From Acidisoma sp035492295 (GTDB lineage: Bacteria > Pseudomonadota > Alphaproteobacteria > Acetobacterales > Acetobacteraceae): 64,000 bases of DNA. This document shows positions 34,317 to 43,661 of this stretch, piece by piece. Where the stretch lies: NCBI RefSeq assembly GCF_035492295.1, contig NZ_DATJJK010000021.1, positions 1-64,000 of the forward strand. The letters are read 5' to 3'. A program made the position numbers and the translations under genes. Each line of letters opens with the position of its first letter. Position 1 is the first letter of the stretch. A model generated the notes under the pieces. That model had not been told where the DNA came from. It ran no database searches and saw only the letters and a list, made by a program, of their open reading frames with translations.

Positions 34317-35453
34317 TCAGACAGGAATGCGGCGCGCGGCCAATGCCGTTTGCCCTAATCGGGAACGATTGATGAGGGATTGGCCACCCGTCGAATCGAA
34401 GGCGTAGAGGAAGTCGCAATCGGGGTAGAGCGTGACGGTCTCGCCAATCGTCAGCGGCGCACGACCCGGCGCACGTGCGACGATAGCCTCGCTGCCGCAA
34501 CGCAGGGTCACGAAGGTCTCGCTTCCCATTGGCTCGAGAAACTCCACCACCCCGGCAAATCCGGCCGTTCCCGCAATGGGTGGCTTGAAGGAAAGGTCGC
34601 TCGGTCGGAAGCCCACCTGTACCGGCGTCTCGTTTGCGGTCGCCGTGGTCAATCCCGCGCCGAGTGCCAAGTGAGTGCCGAGACAGCCCAGGAAGACATC
34701 GTTCCCGGCGCGCAGAATTTTGCCGGGAACGATGTTCATGCGTGGCGCGCCGATGAAGCGTGCAACCCGCAAGTCACTCGGATCATCAAAAACGGCGGCT
34801 GGCGATCCAGCTTGGTGCAGACGGCCTTCGAACATGACGGCAATATGGGTTGCCATCGTCATCGCCTCCACCTGATCGTGGGTGACGTAGACGGTGGTAA
34901 TGCGCAGGCGCCGATGCAGGGCGACGATCTCTGACCGCATCTGCCCGCGCAAGGCGGCATCGAGATTGGACAGGGGCTCGTCCATGAGGAATAGCTTGGG
35001 CTCGCGCAGGAGAGCGCGGCCGAGCGCAACCCTTTGACGTTGCCCACCGGAAAGTTCCGCGGGTCGGCGGGAGAGGAGCGGGGTCAATCCCAGCATCGAT
35101 GCGACTTCCGCGAGTTTCTCGCGGGTCTGCGTCTTGTTTTCGCGCCGCATGCGGGGTCCGAAGGCAAGATTTCCCTCGACCGTCATGTGTGGAAAGAGCG
35201 CGTAGGACTGAAATACCATGGCAACATCCCGTTCACCGGGCGGTACATGGTTGACGACGCGACCATCGATGCGAATGTCACCTTCGCTCGGCTCTTCAAG
35301 CCCTGCCAGCATCCGCAAGGACGTGGTTTTGCCGCAGCCCGAAGCTCCGAGCAGGACCAGAAAATCGCCGTCGGCAATGTCGAGACACAGGTCCGCCACC
35401 GCTGCATGCGGGCCGAAGCGGCGCCATACATGATCGAAGGCGACGCTGCTCAT
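34317..35453 (-). CDS. ABC transporter ATP-binding protein, MalK/UgpC type
   Basis: A 378-residue ATPase with all motifs intact: Walker A G36-A-S-G-C-G-K-T43, a signature LSGGQRQRVALGRALL, LFLMDEPLSNLD and YVTHDQVEAMTM. A C-terminal TOBE/OB regulatory domain follows (about residues 240-370). It contrasts with the two degenerate ATPases at 15984-18138 and is expected to work as a homodimer. It lies 70 bases upstream of the binding-protein gene on the same strand. Confidence 0.93.
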   Translation of the reverse strand: MSSVAFDHVWRRFGPHAAVADLCLDIADGDFLVLLGASGCGKTTSLRMLAGLEEPSEGDIRIDGRVVNHVPPGERDVAMVFQSYALFPHMTVEGNLAFGPRMRRENKTQTREKLAEVASMLGLTPLLSRRPAELSGGQRQRVALGRALLREPKLFLMDEPLSNLDAALRGQMRSEIVALHRRLRITTVYVTHDQVEAMTMATHIAVMFEGRLHQAGSPAAVFDDPSDLRVARFIGAPRMNIVPGKILRAGNDVFLGCLGTHLALGAGLTTATANETPVQVGFRPSDLSFKPPIAGTAGFAGVVEFLEPMGSETFVTLRCGSEAIVARAPGRAPLTIGETVTLYPDCDFLYAFDSTGGQSLINRSRLGQTALAARRIPV

Positions 35454-35531
35454 GCGCTTTCCTCCTCCAACGTCAGAGAAGGTGTCATTGCGATGTGGAA
35501 CGCAGAAGAAGAAGGAGAAAAGCGCTGCATC

Positions 35532-36455
35532 TCAGAGGCCATGATGCCGCAGAACGGCGAGATTGGCGCGCTGATCGGCGGCCGCACGCGCGATACCCTC
35601 CGGACTCGGCAGAATGTCCTGCTCAATCACAAGCCAGCCCGAAAACGTTTCGCGGACCAGGCGAAAGATGGCGTCGAGCGGCAGATCACCCTGGCCAAGA
35701 GCGCAGAAGGCGCCACGCTCCCAGATCGCTTCTGCAGGTGCGGCGTCGAGCACGATCTCGGCAATTGCGGCGCTGCGCGCGTCCTTAACGTGCAGGTGGT
35801 TGATCCGCGTGCCCCAATCCTTCAGCGCCTTCAAAGGGTCACCGCCGCCGATGATGAGATGACCGGTATCGAGACAGAGGCCGACGCTGGTCTTTTCGAG
35901 CATGCGCTCGATTTCCCAGGGCGCCTCAATGAAGGTGCCGGTTTCGTTATGAAAGGTTGGCTCGTAGCCGCGCCCGCGGCAGTGATCGGCAACCCGCTCC
36001 ACACCAGTGACAAACCGCGCGAAGCCGGCCTCGTCAAGCCCGAGTCGATGATCGCGCACGGCCTGGCCGGGTTTCGCCCGGCGTGCCGTGTTGCTGAAAT
36101 CCCCAAGCGTTGGACGCGGTGGCAGAGCGCCAATCCCGGAGACTGAGTCGAGAGAATCGAGAAGAGCATCGAGTTGCGGCAGCATTTCCTGGAGCGATTC
36201 AGGCTCGCTGAAGGGTAGTTCGAGATAGGCACCGGAAAGCCCGAGCTTGCGACGGGAAAGCCGCTCGGCGAGCTGGTCGCCCTGGCCGAGATAGCCGACC
36301 GGACCAAGATCGATGCCCTGGTATCCGGCTTCGGCCACGGCATCGAGAACCGCCTCCGCCGCGGGCGTGTTCGGGTCGATGCCAACGGTCACTTCGAAGG
36401 CGCCGAAGCTTACGGGCGCGTTGGCGATGATGATGCGGGGAGGGGGGCCACTCAT
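35532..36455 (-). CDS. IolE-like sugar phosphate isomerase/epimerase (TIM barrel)
   Basis: A 307-residue TIM-barrel protein. The N-terminus IIIANAPVSFGAFEVTVG and GIDLGPVGYLG resemble 2-keto-myo-inositol dehydratase (IolE)-type proteins. Candidate ligands are the Glu/His in FHNETGTFIE, the Asp in LDTGHL and HLHVKDA, and the Glu near LVIEQDILP. The ATG overlaps the stop of the preceding Gfo/Idh/MocA gene (ATGA), and that pairing is typical of inositol or sugar catabolism. IolE activity itself is inference; other keto-sugar dehydratases or epimerases are possible. Confidence 0.85.
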   Translation of the reverse strand: MSGPPPRIIIANAPVSFGAFEVTVGIDPNTPAAEAVLDAVAEAGYQGIDLGPVGYLGQGDQLAERLSRRKLGLSGAYLELPFSEPESLQEMLPQLDALLDSLDSVSGIGALPPRPTLGDFSNTARRAKPGQAVRDHRLGLDEAGFARFVTGVERVADHCRGRGYEPTFHNETGTFIEAPWEIERMLEKTSVGLCLDTGHLIIGGGDPLKALKDWGTRINHLHVKDARSAAIAEIVLDAAPAEAIWERGAFCALGQGDLPLDAIFRLVRETFSGWLVIEQDILPSPEGIARAAADQRANLAVLRHHGL

Positions 36456-37573
36456 GCTGCGTCTCCGATGCGGGTGGGAGCGATCACCGGCCGGCCACTA
36501 AGATGAGCCTCGATGATCGCGCGGCAGAATGCGATGTCCCGCAGAGCATCGGCGGGCGGCGTGCGCGGGGCGTCACCACGGGTGATACAGCCATGGAAAT
36601 GGACAAGTTCTGCCTTGAAACTCGATTCATAAGAAAAGACATGTTGGTTTGCCGTGGACTCCGTCCTGCCCGGCACGCCGTGCTCGTCTGCGAATTCGGC
36701 GGCCGCGTTTCGCAAATAGGGAGACGGGAAGGTGAGCTTTAGCCGCCGTTCCGGGGCGAAGACCGCAAATTCCATGCCGTAGCGGGCGAATCCCGGCAGA
36801 TCGATCCAGGTCAGGACGGCGCGCGCTTCGCCGAAGCGCATGGCGAGCGTCGCTCCGTGGCGGCCGAGATCGGCGTGATCAAGCCGGTCCGGCTCCCCCA
36901 GAAGGGCACGGATGGCGTTCAGCTCATGCACCATACTATCGAGCAGCACGGCGTGATAAAGTCGCTTGATTTCGGCGTCGCTGCCGATTGCGGCGCTGAG
37001 CCGATCGGCCGTGTCCTTCTGCAAGGCATGCAGAACCGAGGGCGCAGGTGGCGCGCCGCGCAACAGAGGATAATGAGCGACATAGGGCTCGAAGGGGGAT
37101 TCGTAGGTGGTCACCCGTGCCAGGCGAATGTCTGGCACAGTTTCCAATTCGGCCTGCAACCGTTCAAAGGCGGGGTCGTAGCGCTTGTTGTAACCGACCA
37201 GCATGGTGACGCCGCTGCGTGCGGCCGCTGCCACAACCGTCTCCCCTTCAGCGACTGAGAAGGCGAGCGGTTTCTCGATGAAGACATGCTTGCCCGCCTC
37301 GGCAGCTGCAATCGCGATGGGAGCGTGGCTCCCGGGGGTGAGCACCATTACGGCGTCGATCTGCAGGCCCAGTAATTCCTGCCAGTCCGTGGTGGCGACT
37401 GGGACGCCGTAACGGTCGGCGCAAGCCTGGGCGAGTTCGAGCGAGACGTCGCAAACCGCCGCGATTTCGAACAGATCAGACAATTCCGTGAGGTAGTGGA
37501 GATGCATCACCTGGGCGATGACGCCACAGCCGATCAATCCGATCCTCACGTGAGGCGAAACGCTTCCAGGCAC
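36452..37573 (-). CDS. Gfo/Idh/MocA family oxidoreductase
   Basis: A 373-residue dehydrogenase with Rossmann start RIGLIGCGVIAQVMHLHYL, LTPGSHAPIA and EKPLAFSV (catalytic Lys). The C-terminal domain is of the usual oxidoreductase type. The start is a GTG at 37573 with AGGAG 7 bases upstream. A perfect LacI-type palindrome lies 23 bases above the start, so it heads the second transcription unit of the locus. It likely oxidises the imported sugar or cyclitol before the IolE-like enzyme acts. Confidence 0.88.
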   Translation of the reverse strand: MPGSVSPHVRIGLIGCGVIAQVMHLHYLTELSDLFEIAAVCDVSLELAQACADRYGVPVATTDWQELLGLQIDAVMVLTPGSHAPIAIAAAEAGKHVFIEKPLAFSVAEGETVVAAAARSGVTMLVGYNKRYDPAFERLQAELETVPDIRLARVTTYESPFEPYVAHYPLLRGAPPAPSVLHALQKDTADRLSAAIGSDAEIKRLYHAVLLDSMVHELNAIRALLGEPDRLDHADLGRHGATLAMRFGEARAVLTWIDLPGFARYGMEFAVFAPERRLKLTFPSPYLRNAAAEFADEHGVPGRTESTANQHVFSYESSFKAELVHFHGCITRGDAPRTPPADALRDIAFCRAIIEAHLSGRPVIAPTRIGDAA

Positions 37574-37595
37574 CGGGCGCTCCTATTTCGTTGAA

Positions 37596-37609
37596 ATGGA
37601 ACGTTCCAT
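37596..37609. promoter_or_regulatory. LacI-type operator (perfect 14-bp palindrome)
   Basis: ATGGAACGTTCCAT is fully self-complementary with the central CG typical of LacI/GalR operators. It lies between the LacI gene end (37700) and the GTG of the Gfo/Idh/MocA gene. A 12/14 match is found at 39930-39943 in front of the other unit of the same locus, supporting regulation by the LacI protein encoded between them. Confidence 0.7.
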
Positions 37610-37699
37610 AGCTCATGGTTTGACGTCAATAGAGAGTTGGAGGGCACGGTGCCGATTCCAGGGTCGACCGATGGTCGGCCCTGAGGGCGCACCTCATCA

Positions 37700-38740
37700 T
37701 TAAGGGTGAGGAGCGCGCGCCGTGGTGCGCCGTTTCAGCAGGCTGAAATCTAAACTGTGGCGCATGGCGCGGCCCTGGATATCTCCGCGTATGCGGCCAA
37801 TGAGGAGTTCCACCGCGATACGTGCCAGCTGCTCCTTTGGCTGCGCGATCGTCGAGAGGGAAATGCGCGCGATCCGGCTGATGGCAATGTCATCGAAACC
37901 AATGATGGAAAGATCCTCAGGGACTCGCAAGCCGTACTGATCCGCACAGTCCAGGATATCCATGGCATGCAGATCGTTCGCCGCGAAAATGGCGGTCGGC
38001 CGGTCGGGTCCCGCGAGGATCGCTTCCATCGATCGGATACCGTCGTCGTTTCGCACAAGGCGCGGCCTTTCGTGCCAGCGCAGGACGCGCGGCGCCAATC
38101 CGGCCTCGTTAATGGCGGCCAAGTAGCCGTCCCGGCGTGCGCTTTCCGCTCGCGCTTCCCGCACCGTATCTGCGAAATAGATGATCCGCTGATGGCCGAG
38201 CTCGATCAGATGGCGGGTGGCGGCCGTCGCCGCCGCCAGATCGTCCACCGCGACGACATCGCCCCAGTCGGCATCGCAGGTGACAAAGACCACCGGCAGC
38301 TGGTCGCCCACCGCCAGCCGCGCCCCGTCCGCGTCCCCGGCATAGGCGAGGAACAGCAGGCCCGCTACGCGGTGCTCGATAAGCGAGCGGATCCCTTTCA
38401 GCTCGGTGTGCTCATCAACCTGCGTATTGCAGAACATCAGCTGGAAGCCGCGCGCCGCCGCGAAGCCTTCGATCAATTTCGCCATTTCGGCGTAGAAGGG
38501 GTTGCCGAGATCACCAATGACGATGCCAAGGACGGTCGTTCGCTGCTGCACCAGCTGACGCGCGACGACATTCGGACGGTAGCCGAGCGCTTGGATGGCC
38601 TTTTCCACCCGCTCCTTGGTCTCTGGGTTGACGCCCGGAGCACCGCGGATGACGTTGGAGACAGTCGATTTTGAGAGTTCTGCCAGTCGTGCGACGTCGT
38701 GAATCGTGGCCGGCTTCTGCCGGCTGCGTGGGGGGGTCAT
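37700..38740 (-). CDS. LacI-family transcriptional repressor
   Basis: A 346-residue regulator. The HTH and hinge are at residues about 11-65 (TIHDVARLAELSKSTVSNVI, later ALGYRPNVVARQLVQQRT), followed by a periplasmic-binding-like effector domain with LGIVIGDLGNPFYAEM and RPTAIFAANDLHAM. It lies 6 bases behind the alcohol dehydrogenase gene on the same strand, so it is probably co-transcribed and autoregulated through the site at 39930-39943. Its second target is the operator at 37596-37609. Confidence 0.93.
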   Translation of the reverse strand: MTPPRSRQKPATIHDVARLAELSKSTVSNVIRGAPGVNPETKERVEKAIQALGYRPNVVARQLVQQRTTVLGIVIGDLGNPFYAEMAKLIEGFAAARGFQLMFCNTQVDEHTELKGIRSLIEHRVAGLLFLAYAGDADGARLAVGDQLPVVFVTCDADWGDVVAVDDLAAATAATRHLIELGHQRIIYFADTVREARAESARRDGYLAAINEAGLAPRVLRWHERPRLVRNDDGIRSMEAILAGPDRPTAIFAANDLHAMDILDCADQYGLRVPEDLSIIGFDDIAISRIARISLSTIAQPKEQLARIAVELLIGRIRGDIQGRAMRHSLDFSLLKRRTTARAPHP

Positions 38741-38746
38741 GGAGGC

Positions 38747-39901
38747 CTAAAGGGCCACGCCGTTCGGGGCGATGACCACTTTCATCGCGTCCCCGCCTTG
38801 GGCGATCGCCATCGCTTCCGCGGCCCGCTCCAGCGGCATCCGGTGGGTGACGATCCGATCGAAGGGAAGGCGATCCAGATTGGCCGCCATCAACCGCATG
38901 CCAGCAAGGTAGGAGGTCGCCGTCTCGCCGCCGATCCCGATGATGCTGACGTTCTTCGTGCAGATATCTGCATTGGGATTGATCTGTACGGGGCCGAGAT
39001 CCACGAATGCGCCGGCTTCCACAACCACCCCGCCGACCCGGACTATGCGCACCGCTTCGACAAAGCTCTCCGGCACGCCGGAGCAATCGAGTACAATATC
39101 GGGTCCGAGGCCATCCGTTGCTTCGCGCGCCTTGGCAATGCGTTCTTCCATCGTCGTGTCGCCAACTTTGAAGGTTTGGCCTGCACCGAATTCCCGCGCC
39201 ATGGCGAGGCGCGCTTGATGGCGGTCGGTCGCGATGATCTGGCCAGCGCCAAGCAGGCGGGCTTTGATGAGATGGCAAAGGCCCAGGGGCCCGACACCAA
39301 GGACGGCCACTGAGCCGCCGAAGGGCGTGCCGCCAAACTGCCCCAGAAGGGCGTTGGCCTTTTCCACGCCGTGAGTAACCGCCATAATTTCGGTGAGCAC
39401 GGCGACATGGTCCGGCAGGTTGTCGGGTACGCGGAACAGGACCGAACGCGGCAGTAGATAGAGATACTCCGCCCAGCCACCCAGAAGGTGCGGCGGCCGG
39501 CCGCAATGCAGGCTGTTGCCGTAATCTTCCAGATGTTCGCACATGTAGTAGGGATAGCTGTTCAAGCAGAAGCGGCAGTGCCCGCAAGCAACATTGGCGC
39601 CAGGCACGATCCGGTCTCCTGCGCGCAGGACATGGCCTTCACTGTCGCGTACTTCCCCGCCGGTGGCGACGACAATACCAACATTCTCGTGCCCGCAAAT
39701 CAGCGGATAGGTGAGGTCCCGCTCATGCGGCGTGCCGGCATACTGTTTGCTTTCGCCGAGGAACGTGTGCTTGTCCGTTCCGCAAATGCCCGAGTAGCGC
39801 ATCTTCAGGATCACGGCGCCGGGTTCAGGATCAGGGATGGCGAAACTCCGAAGCTCGATGGCTCCGGGTTTTGCAACCACAGCCGCGCGCGCCGTTGCCA
39901 T
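38747..39901 (-). CDS. Zinc-binding medium-chain dehydrogenase (sorbitol/threonine dehydrogenase-like)
   Basis: A 384-residue MDR enzyme. The catalytic zinc motif is GICGTDKHTF with ICGHENVG. The four-cysteine structural zinc lobe is ACGHCRFCLNSYPYYMC. NAD binding is by VLGVGPLGLCHLIKARLLG. Such enzymes oxidise polyols, threonine or related alcohols to ketones. The start is preceded by AAGGAGG about 9 bases away. It is the first gene of the block and directly downstream of the operator-like element, so it is likely induced together with the importer. Confidence 0.88.
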   Translation of the reverse strand: MATARAAVVAKPGAIELRSFAIPDPEPGAVILKMRYSGICGTDKHTFLGESKQYAGTPHERDLTYPLICGHENVGIVVATGGEVRDSEGHVLRAGDRIVPGANVACGHCRFCLNSYPYYMCEHLEDYGNSLHCGRPPHLLGGWAEYLYLLPRSVLFRVPDNLPDHVAVLTEIMAVTHGVEKANALLGQFGGTPFGGSVAVLGVGPLGLCHLIKARLLGAGQIIATDRHQARLAMAREFGAGQTFKVGDTTMEERIAKAREATDGLGPDIVLDCSGVPESFVEAVRIVRVGGVVVEAGAFVDLGPVQINPNADICTKNVSIIGIGGETATSYLAGMRLMAANLDRLPFDRIVTHRMPLERAAEAMAIAQGGDAMKVVIAPNGVAL

Positions 39902-39929
39902 CGTGGGGCCTCCTTATTCGCCAGCGGTT

Positions 39930-39943
39930 ATGGAGCGTTCCAA
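39930..39943. promoter_or_regulatory. LacI-type operator-like site upstream of the dehydrogenase-lacI unit
   Basis: ATGGAGCGTTCCAA matches the perfect palindrome at 37596-37609 in 12 of 14 positions and keeps the central CGTTCCA half. It sits 29 bases above the dehydrogenase start, where a repressor would overlap the promoter. Confidence 0.6.
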
Positions 39944-39944
39944 T

Positions 39945-40731
39945 ACCCCAAATGCTGCTGCGCTATCAAGGCGTCCCATGCACCCGTCCGGTCCGGCCCA
40001 AGCTGATCGCATCGCCCTGATGGAAGCCAACGCCTGCTCCGAGATCCCTCGGAGCCGAATGCGTAGGCTATTCTTCGCCGCGGGAGTAGGAGATGATGGA
40101 AAGGAAAGCGGATCGGCGGTTGCACCACCTTCTGCGGCCCGTGCGGCGCTTGCCGGCACGAGCGGGTTCACCTTCGGGCGCAGTCCGACAGAGGCTTCTC
40201 TGAACCGCGGCTCATCACGCACGCTGGCATTGGTTTGTGTTGTTGCCGCAAGTGCGCTCTGCCCCCGTGGCAGCGGCGTTCGTGCTGCCATATTTGGTCG
40301 GGGCCGATCGGCCCCGGCATGGTGCAGGACGACGCCGATCAGTTCGCAGCGGCGCCTGAGGGCCTGGGGCCGGACGGGGTCCGTTGGTCGACGCGGGTGG
40401 GATTAAGGCAATTCCCGCTGACCGGTTTTTACTTTCCTGCCTTCCGGTGACGATCCGTGGTGCTTCGGCGGAGTGGGCGAGGGTTGTCGCCATCCTGTCG
40501 GCGTAAGGTGGTATCGGTTGACCCACCAGGACAGGGGGCGTAATGCCCTATCCCGCACCGGAAACCTGTTTGCGATGGCGTCGTTCCACGACAGCGCTTT
40601 CCGCCACATGAGCAAATTCCGTCCTCGCGTTGCCGTGAGTAACTTCCGACCCCGCCGCAAGTTCCGGCGCGAGAGCTTAATGGCATGGGTGCGCACACTG
40701 CACCGCCCTTCGAACAGGTGACGGCTGGACA
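39945..40731. other. Gene-poor stretch before the desaturase
   Basis: No protein-coding gene is supported in these 787 bases; the open frames present do not resemble known proteins and carry shadow-like composition. A perfect 18-bp palindrome CGGGGCCGATCGGCCCCG lies at 40299-40316. TTGACC (40518-40523) and TAATGC (40541-40546) with 17-base spacing make a plausible sigma-70 promoter reading toward the desaturase gene, leaving a leader of about 180 bases. Confidence 0.4.
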
Positions 40732-41760
40732 ATGAGAGGGATTAGGTTGGCATCTCCTGATGAAGACATCAGAAAACTGAGCCGAAGTCTTGGGACATAC
40801 CGTCAGGCGACGACGTCACGCAGCACCGTGGAGTTAGTCCTTACGGCAGTGCCCTTCGTGGCGCTATGGGCGCTGATGTGGGTGGCTCTCGATATCAGCT
40901 ATTGGCTGTGTCTGCTACTGGCCGTGCCGACCGCTGGCTTCCTGATACGACTCTTCATCGTTCAGCATGACTGTGGACACGGCTCGTTTTTCCAGCGCCG
41001 ATCGACGAACGACTGGGTAGGCAGGGTTGTCGGCGTGATCACGTTCACGCCTTACGATTGTTGGCGCCGCACGCATGCGATGCATCATGGAGCCGTCGGC
41101 GATCTCGAACACCGCGGTGTCGGAGATATCGAGACGCTCACGGTCAGGGAATACCTGGCGCGAAGCTCCCTGAGCCGCCTGCGCTACCGTCTTTACCGCC
41201 ACCCGGCGATCATGTTCGGTCTCATTCCTGCCTATCTTTTCCTTCTGCACTACCGTCTGCCGGTGGGACTCATGCGGAAGGGCTGGCGGCCATGGGTGAG
41301 CTCAATGGCGACGAATGTCGCGATCGCGGCGGCTGTCGGGTTGATGGCTTGGCTTGTTGGGGCGGGACCTTTCCTCCTTGTGGAGGGCCCGGTGGTGTTG
41401 ATCGCGGCGTCGGTTGCCGTGTGGCTGTTCTATGTTCAGCACCAATTCGAATATACCCGATGGGAAGATGGGGCGAACTGGAACTTCCACGCGGCGGCGC
41501 TTCACGGAAGTTCGTACTATGCCTTGCCGCCCGTCCTTGCCTGGATGACAGGGAATATCGGGGTGCACCATGTGCATCATATGTGCAGCCGCATTCCATC
41601 CTATCGTCTATCTGAAGTCTTGCGTGATCATCCCGAGCTGGCAAAAGTCGGCCGGCTGACCGTTGTTCAAAGTTTACGATGCGCCGTACTTGCTCTTTGG
41701 GACGAGCAGGAGAGGCGACTGATATCGTTCCGAGAATTGCGGGCACGGGTTTCGGGCTGA
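40732..41760 (+). CDS. Membrane fatty acid desaturase
   Basis: A 342-residue integral membrane di-iron desaturase. The three histidine boxes are H79-D-C-G-H83, H115-A-M-H118-H119 and H279-H280-V-H282-H283. Four hydrophobic helices are arranged as usual (about residues 38-75 and 165-225). It belongs to the acyl-lipid (DesA/omega-6-like) class that introduces double bonds in membrane lipids, and so adjusts fluidity. AGGTGA lies about 10 bases before the ATG. No ferredoxin or reductase gene is adjacent. It is alone in a gene-poor region. Confidence 0.92.
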   Translation: MRGIRLASPDEDIRKLSRSLGTYRQATTSRSTVELVLTAVPFVALWALMWVALDISYWLCLLLAVPTAGFLIRLFIVQHDCGHGSFFQRRSTNDWVGRVVGVITFTPYDCWRRTHAMHHGAVGDLEHRGVGDIETLTVREYLARSSLSRLRYRLYRHPAIMFGLIPAYLFLLHYRLPVGLMRKGWRPWVSSMATNVAIAAAVGLMAWLVGAGPFLLVEGPVVLIAASVAVWLFYVQHQFEYTRWEDGANWNFHAAALHGSSYYALPPVLAWMTGNIGVHHVHHMCSRIPSYRLSEVLRDHPELAKVGRLTVVQSLRCAVLALWDEQERRLISFRELRARVSG

Positions 41761-41835
41761 AGTCCTGCGCAGGCAGCCCCGCCCATGAGGGCAGGGCTGT
41801 TGGTCGCAAGAGTGGTCCAGTCAGCGACGCTTTGC

Positions 41836-42060
41836 TTACTGGGCCATACCTTGTTTCTTTTTGACCAAGGTCCCGATACAGGTGGGCGAAAGTTCTTTCA
41901 TATGTTTCTTCATGCACTGCTTCAGATGGCCAGGGCCAGCATTGGGGCAGTAGCGCTGGATATCGGGGCCGCAGGCCTGGAGGACGGTCTGAGCCACCGC
42001 CGCTGATGATAGACCCGCAACTCCGGAGATCATTAGCAAGGCCGCAAGGTAAGTTTTCAT
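41836..42060 (-). CDS. Small secreted cysteine-rich protein
   Basis: A 74-residue protein with a clear Sec signal (KTYLAALLMISGVAGLSSAA, cleavage after about A23). The mature part has four cysteines, C30, C38, C49 and C61, in the context ACGPDIQRYCPNAGPGHLKQCM...SPTC. This is the pattern of the cysteine-rich GLG1/FGFR repeat (Cys_rich_FGFR), found once in many small alphaproteobacterial periplasmic proteins of unknown role. ATG 42060 is preferred over an upstream Met because it starts the signal peptide and has AGGA 7 bases before it. It converges with the desaturase. Confidence 0.85.
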   Translation of the reverse strand: MKTYLAALLMISGVAGLSSAAVAQTVLQACGPDIQRYCPNAGPGHLKQCMKKHMKELSPTCIGTLVKKKQGMAQ

Positions 42061-43661
42061 CGTCCGTCCTGTTGCAACAGTTTGGGTTTGTTTCTTGTGA
42101 GCAGATCGGGAGCGGGCGCGCGAGAAGGCTGCGAGCACGTCCCGCGCCACCTTATACGCGCCTGTCGCTCGGCATGAGCCGACTTATTTTGCCAGGATGA
42201 AGCATCTTTGCCGCGACCTTGCCCGCAAGATATCATCGTACCTGTCTTGGCGGGACAGGTTAGAGGTGACGCGGAGCAGAGACGGCGGTGTTACGCACCG
42301 TAAAATCGATGGTCAACCCGACATAGATCGGCGAACGCCGGTCGAGAAACGCGGCGGAGGACGGGTCAGTCGACAGACCCCATCATGCCTTTCCAAAAAG
42401 CGCCGGATGGTCAGGATATTGGCCAGAATCCGCGCGCTACGCACAGCCGCCGCTGCGCCGCCAGCGCCTGCGGTGTGCTCGCGCCCCTGCCGATTGCAGT
42501 AAAGTGGTCAAGTTCGATCACGGCAGGCAGCGCGGCGGTCACCCGGTACCCCACATGCCGCTCATGAATAACGCGGGCAAGAGGTCTTCCATGTTGCCCC
42601 TATTGGAACTGACATTTCCCGGAAGCCCATCCGCACGCTTAGTAACAGAGTTTACTAGCCTCTCGCAGTGGTGTCGGCGCTTGATGGACCCTTGGCGCTA
42701 TTGCCGCAGAAACCCGGGTCGCTGTAGATGTTTTTCTCTGGCTTCGCTGAATCCTGTGGCTTAGGCTGTAAGAAACGCATATGTCTTCAGTCGAAGATCG
42801 GGAGATGGCGGTACGACCGGTCCTGCTGGCGAAGGCCATCACGGCATCGGGCGCGTCTGGCGTCTTTGCCGCATGCTATCGAGACGTTACTTATGTCTTT
42901 CACGGTCAAGCCGGATTATGCTCGTGTGCTGTCGGACGATTGGCGTGAATTCCGGATGAACCGACCCATACGCAGCGATCGCGATCGCTAAGGGCCGCAG
43001 TTTGGCCGGATTACGCTAGCTTTGCATGCATCGGCTGTGCCGCCGATGGTAAAAGCGCTTCGATAAAAACGGCGGCCAAGCAGTTGATATATCTTGCCTA
43101 AGTGTATCGAGCCCTCTCAGGTCAGCATATCGACATTGGAGCGATTGCGGGCAGAATAGTCGATTGTTCTGGCAATGGTTTGCAACGAAGTAACCTATTT
43201 CCAGTCAATCCAATTTGGTTTGGCACGATACAAGATGCGTAGCTGCTCATCTTGATGAAGTTTGTATGACACGACCTCGGCCAAAGCCAAGGGATCGACG
43301 CATTTGAAAGCCACAGCTCCCTCTTGTTGCGCCTAGACAGGACGATAACCGAAGAGTCGAGACGGACCTGAAGGTCGCAATTTGCGTATCGAAGAGTTCT
43401 CGCCGCTATCCCGGACCATGAAGTGGCAAAGACAGACAATGCCTGAAGTGTCACTTCGCTGCGGGCCAAATAACGAAGGGAAGAAGTCGTCAGAGCTGCG
43501 GGGGCGGCCGTCCGAGTGGGGCCTGACGATAGCGGTGTCATAAGCGGCTGGCCCGCTATCGACTGCAGATATCTGTCACGGAATAGATCGAGAGCAGACG
43601 CTCTTAACATCAGGCGCTCGTGAGCTGGGATACAACGGCCAACTGCGCGAGGAGACAGCTT
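42061..43661. other. Gene-poor, partly decayed stretch at the left edge of the large-protein island
   Basis: About 1.6 kb without a convincing gene. An open frame on minus at 43122-43610 (162 codons) encodes no recognisable protein. Another minus frame in the same place, interrupted by one TAG, also looks protein-like, so decayed coding sequence is possible. A perfect 16-bp palindrome AGCGATCGCGATCGCT is at 42974-42989, and CCTGTC/GACAGG (42241-42246, 42254-42259) forms a small hairpin. Base composition is visibly less G+C-rich than the metabolic blocks. Promoter sequences for the plus-strand giant gene must be here, but none is clear. Confidence 0.4.

Noticed and set aside
39914..40732. Open frames of 100-125 codons on both strands in the gap before the desaturase
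   Set aside because: Arginine/proline-rich, shadow-type composition with no recognisable motif or ribosome site.
42240..42400. Minus-strand frame containing RSPIYVGLTIDFTVRN, like a terminal strand of an outer-membrane protein
   Set aside because: Only about 40 residues between stops and no supporting upstream sequence.
43220..43560. Minus-strand frame with a single TAG whose end reads like a glycosyltransferase C-terminus (a VDPLALAEVV segment)
   Set aside because: The similarity rests on a very short stretch; insufficient to call a pseudogene.
43122..43610. 162-codon open frame on minus upstream of the giant gene
   Set aside because: The translation resembles nothing known, has no ribosome site at its ATG and competes with another protein-like but interrupted frame; treated as decayed sequence.
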